Below, in pieces: positions 15,032 through 21,493 of a DNA stretch of 21,493 nucleotides. The notes beneath the pieces are model-generated. The model was not told where the DNA came from, did no database searches, and saw only the letters and a list, made by a program, of their open reading frames with translations. Positions within the stretch are counted from its first letter, which is position 1. Every line of letters starts with the position of its first letter. A program made the translations under genes and the position numbers. The stretch is from Rhodospirillaceae bacterium (GTDB taxonomy: Bacteria; Pseudomonadota; Alphaproteobacteria; SP197): contig JABIUG010000433.1 in NCBI GenBank assembly GCA_018700655.1, positions 1-21,493 of the forward strand. The letters are read 5' to 3'.

Positions 15032-15091
15032 TTGCAATCGTCGCATTGTGGCGACCTGGGGCTGGAGCTTGATCGAGCCAAGGAGTGAACC

Positions 15092-16128
15092 ATGAGTGCA
15101 AAGGACTGGAACCTCACCATGGTGAAGGCGCGGGAAGCGCTGGCCATGCTTCCGAGACGCCCGGGCAGCGACGGTGAGATCGATTGGGGAGAGATCGAGA
15201 TCGCCCAGATCGACACCGGATACACCGAGCACGCCGTGTTCGGACCATGGTCGAACGGCACCAGCCCAACCCTGTTCGTCGATGACGGCGTCAACTTCAT
15301 CGAACCGGGCACACGTCCCTTCGATTCGCTGGACTACAAAGGCATCCCCGGCCATGGCACGCGTATTCTGAGTGTCTTGTGTGGCGATCTTCCCGGCAGC
15401 ATGGTCGGTGTCGCGCCCGGCGTGCCGACGATCCCCTACCGCAGCATCCGCCATGTCGTGATCGACTCCAAGAGCGCACGCAAACGCATTGCCGCGGCAA
15501 TCCGGCACGCCACCGACGTCAACCGGGCCGAGATCATTTCCATGAGCCTGGGTTTCCCGCAGATGAGTCTGTTTGGACAGCGCCATTTGGGAGAGGCGGT
15601 CGACCACGCTTACGAACAGGGCATCATCGTTGTTGCCGCCGGCGGCCAGATCATCGACCGGGTGACCTATCCAGGAAAATTCTCGCGCTCGATCGGGGTT
15701 GGAGGTATCCGGCCGGATCGAAACGTCTGGTTCCGTTACGACAAGAGCATGGCCAAACGTTCCATCGATATCTGGGGACCGGCCGACGACATGTATCGTG
15801 CCAACAGTGTTTTACAGAATGGGGGTGTCGTCGAGGCACCCTATGGGCGTGGCGACGGCACATCCTATGCCACGCCCATGTCGCTGCTGCCGCTGCAATG
15901 TGGCTGGTTCACCATCGCGACACGATCGACGATCTCTATCGCGAACCGTGGCAGCGGGTCGAAGCTTTCCACGCACTCATTCGCGCCACAAGCCAGCCGA
16001 TCGAAGGCGATTACTGGCCCGATAAAAAGAGAGGCATTCTCGAGATCGAAGCACTCTTGAAAGCCGAACTGCCCCAAGCAGACAAACTACGTTTCGAGAA
16101 GCGCAAGGCGGGCGACGAAATCTTCTGA
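15092..16128 (+). pseudogene. Intracellular subtilisin-like serine protease (S8) with one-base frameshift
   Basis: The reading frame from ATG 15092 (AGGAG 6 nt upstream) encodes an S8 protease with the catalytic triad in order: Asp41 in IAQIDTGY, His88 in GHGTRIL, Ser258 in GTSYATP. No signal peptide is seen, so it would be cytosolic. Directly after ATP, at the CCC of 15875-15877, the frame shifts. The uninterrupted frame continues with unrelated sequence to 16060, whereas the +2 frame gives the expected HVAAAAAMW helix that follows the catalytic Ser in this family, then about 75 more residues to TGA 16126-16128. A single missing C restores a protein of about 345 residues. It may be a real inactivating mutation, a phase-variable C run or a sequencing error. 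The triad is intact before the lesion, but loss of the following helix would probably destabilise the fold. Confidence 0.8.
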
Positions 16129-16182
16129 GACCGCCTGGACCTCGAAAGACACCACCGTCACGGATGCGCGGAAGATTTCAAT

Positions 16183-16854
16183 TCAGACAACACCTTCGCC
16201 CTTGGCCTGCAAGGCGGCATAGGCCGCACGCATGACTTCGTTCCGCTCGATGAGAGGAACGAGTCTGAGGCGTTGGCGCACCAGTTCGTCACAGCGCAAG
16301 ACGGCCGGAAACCGGTCGAGCACCTCCGCAGGCGTGATGTTGCCGATCCAGTAGGTCAGGATGAGATCGACCAGGCTGTAACGTTCACCCAGTTGGTAGG
16401 GACCGCCAGCCTGGATCTGCTCCTCGATCAGGACCAGGAGGTCGAGAGCCCATTCCAGCGAACGCTGGCGCATGGCCGCTGCGTCTTCTTCCCGCGCGAC
16501 ATAACGGTGCGGGAAGAAGTAACGCTTCATGACCGGTTCGATCTCTCCGGTGACAAAAAAGAGTGCGCTCAGAAAACGTCCGCGATCGGCATCGTCGGCA
16601 CGGGGAACCAGCATGGTGAGGTCGTGGCGTTCGGCCAGCGCCAGGCAGATCGCGGGGGTCTCGTAGAGCGTTTCACCCTCGGGCGTGATCAGCGCGGGGA
16701 TCATGCCGGTCGGGCAGATCGCCCGATATTCCTCCGAACAGTGCTCACCCTTGACCATATCGATTTCGCGCAACTCATAGGGAAGATCGGCCTCTGCCAG
16801 AACCATCTCGACCGTGAGCGCCCTGGTGAAGGCGCCGCCATAAAGGATGTACAT
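16183..16854 (-). CDS. Glutathione S-transferase family protein
   Basis: A 223-residue cytosolic GST. The thioredoxin-like N-terminal domain shows MYILYGGAFTRALTVEMVL, the cis-Pro segment PTGMIPALI and the glutathione gamma-glutamyl site YETPAICLALAE. The C-terminal helical domain has the YSLVDLILTYW motif expected of the GST N-capping box. ATG 16854 is preceded by GAGG about 7 nt away and lies 13 bp after the phosphonoacetaldehyde hydrolase stop, so the two are an operon. It converges on the broken protease gene. The function is unknown; GSTs often sit in catabolic operons as lyases, isomerases or detoxification enzymes. Confidence 0.9.
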   Translation of the reverse strand: MYILYGGAFTRALTVEMVLAEADLPYELREIDMVKGEHCSEEYRAICPTGMIPALITPEGETLYETPAICLALAERHDLTMLVPRADDADRGRFLSALFFVTGEIEPVMKRYFFPHRYVAREEDAAAMRQRSLEWALDLLVLIEEQIQAGGPYQLGERYSLVDLILTYWIGNITPAEVLDRFPAVLRCDELVRQRLRLVPLIERNEVMRAAYAALQAKGEGVV

Positions 16855-16867
16855 TGCCGGCCTCGCC

Positions 16868-17650
16868 TCAGGCCTGTTCGAGCTGGTCGATCAGGGCCGG
16901 CAGGTCGGCAACCGATTCGATGACATGGTCCGCGCCCGCGGCTTTGAGTTTGGCCACGGCATGATCGCGAAGTAGTGCGATCTCCACCTCGGACATCGCA
17001 GCTAGTTCATCGGGCGTCTTTCCGACATAGTTGCCCGAGATCGAGACACCGACCGTCAGGCAACCAGCGGCGATACCCTCGGCAATACCAGGTTCGGTAT
17101 CGTCGACCTTGATCACGGCCGACGGCGGATAGACGCCCAGATCGACGAAACACTGATACATCCCAATCGGGCCCGGGCGGCCTTCGATCAGGTCGTCCGA
17201 GCAGATCAGGTTGTCGGGCTCGTAACCCTGGGCAGCAGCAACAGGCAGGACATTGGCCATGATCGAGCGCGTATAGCCGGTGGTCGACCCGATCTTCATG
17301 CCACGTGCACGGAGATTGTGGATCATGTCGAGCGCACCGGGCACGAGGTCGGCATACTTGGCGACGACCTTCTCGTTCATCGGCACGAAGATCTTGTAGA
17401 TCGCATCGACATCGGCGTCGGTCGGCGCGGCGCCGTGTCTGGCCTGCCATTGCGCGTTTATGCCGGCACCCTGGAGCATGGTGTGGATGTGATCCCACTT
17501 GGCCATGCCCATCGGCGCACGGGCTTCGGCGACACTGGCCTCGATGCCGAACTCGCCAAAGGCCTCGACGAACACACCCATGGGCGCGAACGAACCGAAA
17601 TCGACCATGGTGCCGGCCCAATCAAACACCGCTGCCTTGAACTTGCTCAT
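16868..17650 (-). CDS. phnX: Phosphonoacetaldehyde hydrolase (phosphonatase)-like HAD enzyme
   Basis: A 260-residue HAD-superfamily enzyme matching phosphonatase, which cleaves the C-P bond of phosphonoacetaldehyde to acetaldehyde and phosphate. The nucleophile motif is VFDWAGTMVDFGSFAP with Asp10 (DWAGT rather than the usual HAD DxDGT, as in phosphonatases). The Schiff-base lysine motif ARAPMGMAKWDHI carries Lys51. STTGYT (122-127), EGRPGPIGM and the Mg-binding VDDTEPGIAEG follow. ATG 17650 starts at the family N-terminus; the longer open frame to 17929 runs into the divergent gene and is rejected. The usual partner, 2-aminoethylphosphonate transaminase (phnW), is absent, and a GST gene follows instead. 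It may act on a related substrate, but the signature residues are all present. Confidence 0.88.
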   Translation of the reverse strand: MSKFKAAVFDWAGTMVDFGSFAPMGVFVEAFGEFGIEASVAEARAPMGMAKWDHIHTMLQGAGINAQWQARHGAAPTDADVDAIYKIFVPMNEKVVAKYADLVPGALDMIHNLRARGMKIGSTTGYTRSIMANVLPVAAAQGYEPDNLICSDDLIEGRPGPIGMYQCFVDLGVYPPSAVIKVDDTEPGIAEGIAAGCLTVGVSISGNYVGKTPDELAAMSEVEIALLRDHAVAKLKAAGADHVIESVADLPALIDQLEQA

Positions 17651-17792
17651 GTCTTCTGCCCTGCGATCTGGATGGTGGGGAGGGTTGTAGCGGATTCCGG
17701 CAGTTCGTGACCAGAACCGATGCCCTGTCTTGCCGAACACAATCTGTTCGTGAAGCCCCCAGCCGGAACCTGCTTGTGGAGCCAGTTTCTTA

Positions 17793-17806
17793 GATTGTAT
17801 ACATTC
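17793..17806. promoter_or_regulatory. GntR-type palindromic operator in front of the tcuA-like/gntR operon
   Basis: Near-palindrome GATTGTATACATTC with core TGTATACA and one mismatched pair. TGTATACA-like cores are known for FCD-type GntR regulators such as VanR. It overlaps TATACA (17798-17803), a possible -10 box 18 nt from TTGTGG (17774-17779), and lies 36 bp before the ATG at 17843. A GntR/FCD gene is the second gene of this operon, so autoregulation is likely. It could also affect the divergent phnX gene. Confidence 0.55.
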
Positions 17807-17842
17807 GAATTCTATCGATGTTTCGGAGCACCCGGCACAGCC

Positions 17843-19339
17843 ATGACCATTCTCCCCAAAGACACCGACGTTCTGGTGATTGGCGCAGGCAACGCCGCCT
17901 TCGCCGCAGCCCATGCGGCACGCGAGCATGGTTGTCGCGTCACCGTGCTGGAGCGCGCGCCTGAAGACGAAGCCGGCGGCAACACCCGCTTCACCGCCGG
18001 CGCCATTCGTTTCGCCTATCGCGGGGTCGACGATCTGGTCGAACTGATGCCCGATCTCACCGAGGAAGAGCTCGCAACGACCGATTTCGGGACCTACTCC
18101 GAAGAGCAGTTCTTCGACGACATGTACCGCGTCACCGAATACCGCACCGATCCCGACCTCTGCGAACTTCTGGTCACCAGGAGTCGCGAAACTCTGATGT
18201 GGATGCGCTCAAAGGGCATCCGCTTCGCACCGATCTATGGCCGCCAGGCGTTCAAGGTCGATGGCCGCTTCAAATTCTGGGGCGGATTGACGGTCGAGGC
18301 CTATGGCGGCGGCCCCGGCCTGCTCGAAGCCTGGAACACGTCGGCATCACGCGAAGAGATCAAGGTCATCTATGGCGCGCGTGCCGACAGCCTGATCATG
18401 GATGATGGCCGCATCGCCGGTGTGATGGTCCGCCACAACGGCACGAGCATACCGGTCCATGCCAAAAGCGTGGTGATCGCCAGCGGCGGCTTCGAAGCCA
18501 ATGCCGAGTGGCGCACCAGGTACCTCGGGCCCGGCTGGGATCTGGCCAAGGTACGCGGCAGTCGCTTCAACACGGGTGAAGGCATCCGCATGGCGATGGA
18601 TGCGGGAGCAGCCGGTTATGGCAACTGGTCGGGTTGCCACGCGGTCGGCTGGGAACGCAACGCACCGGAGTTCGGCGATCTCAGCGTCGGCGACCACTTC
18701 CAGAAGCACAGCTACCCCTGGCGCATCATGCTCAATGCCCGGGGCGAACGTTTCGTCGATGAAGGGGCTGATTTCCGCAACTACACCTATGCCAAATACG
18801 GCCGTGTGATTCTGGAGCAGCCGGGCCAGTTCGCCTGGCAGATCTTCGACGCCAAGGCCACCGATTTGTTGCGCCCTGAATACCGTATCAAGGAGGTCAC
18901 GAAGGTCACGGCTGACACGCTCGAAGAACTCTGCGCCCGACTCGATGATGTCGATGCCGAACGTGCCATGGAGACGATCCAGACTTACAACGCGGCCGTT
19001 CAGGCCGATATTCCCAACGACCCCAATGTGAAGGATGGACGCTGCACACACGGGTTGGCGGTGCGCAAATCAAACTGGGCCAACACCATCAGTGAGCCGC
19101 CTTTTGAAGCCTATGCCGTGACCTGTGGCATCACTTTCACCTTCGGCGGCCTGCGGATCGATACCACAGGGCGCGTGCTCGATCGCGACCTTGACCCGAT
19201 ACCGGGCCTTCATGCCGCGGGCGAACTGGTCGGCGGAATCTTCTATTTCAATTATCCCGGGGGCACCGGCCTGATGTCGGGTTCGGTGTTCGGTCGGCTG
19301 GCCGGCGACACGGCAGGTGCCCATGCCGGTCAAACCTGA
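17843..19339 (+). CDS. tcuA: TcuA-like FAD-dependent dehydrogenase (fumarate reductase/succinate dehydrogenase flavoprotein family)
   Basis: A 498-residue flavoprotein of the family annotated as FAD-dependent tricarballylate dehydrogenase. The N-terminal dinucleotide motif is DVLVIGAGNAAFAAAHAA followed by VTVLERAP, and GGNTRFTAGAIR fits the FAD-contacting segment. A C-terminal AAGELVGGIFYFNYPGGTGL motif closes the FAD site, and the capping domain contains FKFWGGLTVEAYGGGPG. ATG 17843 is chosen because it begins just before the Rossmann strand; the upstream open frame crosses the promoter. Its end overlaps the GntR gene by 17 bp, so the two are co-translated. The usual membrane electron acceptor (TcuB-like) is not adjacent. 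The actual substrate is uncertain: the family includes members acting on 3-ketosteroids and other dicarboxylates or tricarboxylates. Confidence 0.88.
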   Translation: MTILPKDTDVLVIGAGNAAFAAAHAAREHGCRVTVLERAPEDEAGGNTRFTAGAIRFAYRGVDDLVELMPDLTEEELATTDFGTYSEEQFFDDMYRVTEYRTDPDLCELLVTRSRETLMWMRSKGIRFAPIYGRQAFKVDGRFKFWGGLTVEAYGGGPGLLEAWNTSASREEIKVIYGARADSLIMDDGRIAGVMVRHNGTSIPVHAKSVVIASGGFEANAEWRTRYLGPGWDLAKVRGSRFNTGEGIRMAMDAGAAGYGNWSGCHAVGWERNAPEFGDLSVGDHFQKHSYPWRIMLNARGERFVDEGADFRNYTYAKYGRVILEQPGQFAWQIFDAKATDLLRPEYRIKEVTKVTADTLEELCARLDDVDAERAMETIQTYNAAVQADIPNDPNVKDGRCTHGLAVRKSNWANTISEPPFEAYAVTCGITFTFGGLRIDTTGRVLDRDLDPIPGLHAAGELVGGIFYFNYPGGTGLMSGSVFGRLAGDTAGAHAGQT

Positions 19340-20018
19340 AGCCGGCGCCCGTCGTTCATCCCGTGGCCAGTGGGTCAGCGAGGCGCTGCGCGACGAGATC
19401 CAGGAGGGCCGCTACGGGCCGGGAGACCGGGTGACCGAACAGGAAGTCGCCGGACGTCTGGGGGTCAGCCGCACACCGGTCAGGGAAGCGCTCAGACGCC
19501 TGGAAACCGAAGGGCTTCTGGTCCAGCTCCCCTGGCGTGGCGTGGTCGTGGCCGAGCTCAACCGGGCGCAGGTTCTGGAGCTCTACGCCATGCGGGAGGT
19601 TCTCGAAGGAACCGCTGCAAGGTTCGCCGCACAACATGCCGACGCCGCAGAGATCGACCTGATGCACGATCTCCTGAATCAGGAAGCGCGGGCGCTGGAC
19701 GACAGCAAACAGTCGGCAAGGATCAACCGTGATCTCCATTCCACGATCTACAGCGCGGCGCGCAATCGTTATCTGCTCTCGACCCTGAACGTTCTGGGCA
19801 ACGCGCTGGCGCTGCTTCAAGGCACGACGTTCTCTGTGCCCGGTCGCCCCGAACAGGGTCTAAAGGAGCATCGTGTTCTGGTCGAAGCCATTGCGGCGCG
19901 AAAGGGCGACGATGCCGAGGCTGCGGCGCGGAAACACATCGCCCGGGCCCGCCAGACGCGGCTGAAGATGCTCTATGGCAGCGACGGTTCAACGCTGCGC
20001 GAAACCGCGTCTTCCTGA
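19323..20018 (+). CDS. GntR family transcriptional regulator, FadR/VanR (FCD) subfamily
   Basis: A 231-residue repressor-type regulator. The N-terminal winged helix-turn-helix has GDRVTEQEVAGRLGVSRTP followed by VREALRRLETEGLL, with a wing RGVVVAELN. The C-terminal all-helical FCD ligand-binding domain begins LYAMREVLEGTAARFAAQH, with conserved helices and a metal/ligand His in LHSTIYSAA. ATG 19323 follows a GGCAGGTG segment; an in-frame GTG at 19317 is possible. It overlaps the tcuA-like gene, and the palindrome at 17793-17806 is a plausible target. Members of this group usually respond to carboxylic acids, which fits control of a tricarballylate-type dehydrogenase. Whether it also controls the downstream dmdA-like gene, 177 bp away, is unknown. 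Its predicted core TGTATACA does not resemble the TGAAA-N10-AAAATTTCA sites, so it is unlikely to be their regulator. Confidence 0.92.
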   Translation: MPVKPEAGARRSSRGQWVSEALRDEIQEGRYGPGDRVTEQEVAGRLGVSRTPVREALRRLETEGLLVQLPWRGVVVAELNRAQVLELYAMREVLEGTAARFAAQHADAAEIDLMHDLLNQEARALDDSKQSARINRDLHSTIYSAARNRYLLSTLNVLGNALALLQGTTFSVPGRPEQGLKEHRVLVEAIAARKGDDAEAAARKHIARARQTRLKMLYGSDGSTLRETASS

Positions 20019-20066
20019 ATGCACGAAAACCGGATGCCGATGCGGAACACGCGCCGGCCACGTGCC

Positions 20067-20096
20067 GTTCTCGGGGGCACGAAGTCACCCGAGAAC
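20067..20096. repeat. Perfect inverted repeat in the gntR-dmdA gap
   Basis: Arms GTTCTCGGG (20067-20075) and CCCGAGAAC (20088-20096) with a 12-nt loop. It lies 48 bp after the gntR stop and about 100 bp before the dmdA-like start. No T-run follows (AATTGCC), so it is not a classical terminator. It may be an operator or an RNA hairpin in the dmdA leader. Nothing else is recognised in this 177-bp gap. Confidence 0.5.
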
Positions 20097-20195
20097 AATT
20101 GCCCGCAGCATCTTCACCTCCGGGCCTGGTGCGGCTAAGAGAGTGCCTGCGACAGATTCGCATCGACAAACAGCGATCATCATCCGGACAAATCA

Positions 20196-21311
20196 GTGAC
20201 AACACCCATTCTCGCGGCTTCCCGCCGCACGCGGCGCACACCCTTTTCGCCACGGGTCGAAGCCCATGGCGTCAAGGGTTATACGGTCTACAACCACATG
20301 CTGCTCGCCACCGTCTTCAACACGGTCGAGGAGGACTACCGCCACCTCAAGAGCCGTGTTCAGGTCTGGGATGTCGGCTGTGAGCGCCAGGTTGAAGTCA
20401 GCGGCCCGGATGCCGCACGCCTGATCCAGCTCATGACGCCGCGCAACATGGACCGGGTCGTGATTGGCCAGTGCGCCTATGCGCCGCTGGTCGATGAAAC
20501 CGGCGCCATGATCAACGATCCCGTCGTCCTGAAACTCGCGGAAGACCGCTTCTGGATCTCGATTGCCGATTCCGATGTCGTGCTCTGGGCCAAGGGGCTG
20601 GCTTACGGCATGGGCCTTTCGGTCGAAATCTTCGAGCCCGCAGTCTGGCCGCTGGCGATCCAGGGGCCCCTGGCCGACGACCTCACCGCACGCGTGTTCG
20701 GCGAGGAGGTACGTGCCATCCGTTTCTTCCGTTTTGCCGAGCTCGAATTTCATGGCCACAGCTTCGTCGTTGCCCGATCCGGCTGGTCAAAACAGGGCGG
20801 CTTCGAGGTCTATGTCGATGATGCCGAAATCGGCCTGGCGCTCTATGACGCTCTTTTTGCCGGGGGTGAAGACCTCGACGTCCGCCCCGGCTGCCCCAAC
20901 CTGATCGAGCGGATCGAGGGCGGGCTTTTCTCCTACGGCAACGACATGACGATCGAGAACAACCCGTTCGAATGCGGCCTCGACAAGTTCTGCAATCTCG
21001 ACGCCGGAATCGAGTTCATCGGCCGCGAAGCCCTGCAGCAACTCCAGGCGCAAGGTGGTGCCCAGAGAGTGATCCGTGGCGTGACCTTCGAGGGCGACAA
21101 TTGCCCGGCCTGCGTCGAGGCATGGCCTGTGACATCAGGCGGCCAACACGCCGGTCACCTGACCTCTGCCGCCCATTCGCCCGACTTCGGAACCAACATC
21201 GGCTTTGCCATGATCGAGCGTTTCGCCTGGGAGCCCGGCACCGAAGTCACGGTAGAGACCCCCCTGGGTCCGCACACGGGCAGAGTCTCGGCCCTGCCGT
21301 TCGAACGGTAA
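20196..21311 (+). CDS. dmdA: DmdA-like dimethylsulfoniopropionate demethylase (GcvT/aminomethyltransferase fold)
   Basis: A 371-residue tetrahydrofolate-dependent methyltransferase; DmdA of marine bacteria is about 369 residues and removes a methyl group from DMSP to give methylmercaptopropionate. Strongly family-like segments are SRRTRRTPFSPRVEAHGVKG, YTVYNHMLLATVF, QVWDVGCERQVEVSGPDA, SGWSKQGGFEVYVDD and LIERIEGGLFSYGNDMTIEN, then NPFECGLDKFC. These match DmdA more closely than ordinary glycine-cleavage GcvT. Start is GTG 20196, with only a weak purine-rich site upstream. No dmdB, dmdC or dmdD genes follow. It is the last gene in the window, downstream of a GntR regulator and a flavoprotein. 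DmdA-related proteins outside the proven clades may demethylate other onium compounds, so DMSP as substrate is probable, not certain. Confidence 0.85.
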   Translation: MTTPILAASRRTRRTPFSPRVEAHGVKGYTVYNHMLLATVFNTVEEDYRHLKSRVQVWDVGCERQVEVSGPDAARLIQLMTPRNMDRVVIGQCAYAPLVDETGAMINDPVVLKLAEDRFWISIADSDVVLWAKGLAYGMGLSVEIFEPAVWPLAIQGPLADDLTARVFGEEVRAIRFFRFAELEFHGHSFVVARSGWSKQGGFEVYVDDAEIGLALYDALFAGGEDLDVRPGCPNLIERIEGGLFSYGNDMTIENNPFECGLDKFCNLDAGIEFIGREALQQLQAQGGAQRVIRGVTFEGDNCPACVEAWPVTSGGQHAGHLTSAAHSPDFGTNIGFAMIERFAWEPGTEVTVETPLGPHTGRVSALPFER

Positions 21312-21346
21312 GGTTCGGGCCAGCACAGCCCACACCTTCTCCGTCA

Positions 21347-21487
21347 TGGCCCCACTTGATGGGGCTATCCGGGTCAGTCTCTAAACGTACAAGGGTGATT
21401 CCCTTCCCCCCCTTGAGGGGGAGGGAGAGGATGGGGGGTAGGCGGCGCAAGCCGCATCGATAAAAAATGCCGCTACGCCCCCCCCTG
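21347..21487. repeat. Hairpin-rich intergenic repeat region (candidate dispersed REP-like element)
   Basis: Several small palindromes follow the dmdA-like stop: ATGGCCCCA-CTTGA-TGGGGCTAT (21347-21369), a C-run/TTGA/G-run stem (21409-21422), and GCGGC-GCAA-GCCGC (21443-21456). A longer imperfect pairing joins GGGGGGTAGGCGGC with GCCGCTACGCCCCCC near the window end. Such CTTGA- or TTGA-centred GC hairpins are common dispersed repeats in alphaproteobacterial genomes. No coding potential is seen from 21312 to 21493. Confidence 0.5.
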
Positions 21488-21493
21488 GCCCTC

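Noticed and set aside
14978..15060. CAAGC/GCTTG hairpin after the DMADH-like gene as a terminator
   Set aside because: Only a 5-bp stem with no T-run.

Overview
The window reads like a GC-rich alphaproteobacterial chromosome, probably marine. Genes are tightly packed, Shine-Dalgarno led and often overlap by 4 bp. It carries a strong match to the DMSP demethylase DmdA family and several enzymes that act on N-methylated osmolytes. No rRNA, tRNA, CRISPR, phage or insertion sequence was seen. The taxonomic placement is inference only.

Layout. (1) 1-2747, minus strand: a tightly coupled operon of two paralogous Rieske oxygenase alpha subunits and an Old Yellow Enzyme family flavoprotein cut by the window edge. 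(2) 2875-3948, minus: an MDR-family dehydrogenase. (3) 4084-6270, plus: a third, different Rieske oxygenase with the Glu bridging residue of quaternary-ammonium oxygenases, then a glycine-betaine/proline-type periplasmic binding protein closed by a strong terminator. (4) 6366-9432, plus: an HpcH/HpaI aldolase, a TauD/TfdA dioxygenase pseudogene, a class II aldolase and a GST pseudogene. (5) 9478-12767, minus: class II aldolase, D-2-hydroxyacid dehydrogenase and a sulfatase. (6) 12908-14977, plus: a trimethylamine/dimethylamine dehydrogenase family enzyme with the active-site Gln that marks dimethylamine dehydrogenase. (7) 15092-16128, plus: a subtilisin-like protease broken by a one-base frameshift. 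(8) 16183-17650, minus: GST and phosphonoacetaldehyde hydrolase. (9) 17843-20018, plus: TcuA-like flavoprotein overlapping a GntR/FCD regulator, with a GntR-like palindrome in front. (10) 20196-21311, plus: dmdA-like gene, followed by hairpin-rich repeat sequence.

How the genes may work together. The binding protein would capture a betaine-like solute. Rieske oxygenases would remove N-methyl groups, the DMADH-like and OYE-like flavoenzymes would handle the secondary or tertiary amines, and aldolases and dehydrogenases would process the carbon skeletons. DmdA would transfer a methyl group from DMSP or a related onium compound to tetrahydrofolate. This is inference from families; no substrate is proven.

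The most notable signal is non-coding. Three intergenic sites (2811-2838, 4014-4041, 12803-12830) share one 28-bp interrupted palindrome, TGAAA-N10-AAAATTTCA-N-G, with identical spacing and 15 of 28 positions invariant. They lie in front of the Rieske operon, the third Rieske gene and the divergent aldolase/DMADH pair. This suggests one regulon controlled by an unidentified factor. Three broken genes within 9 kb suggest part of the region is under relaxed selection.
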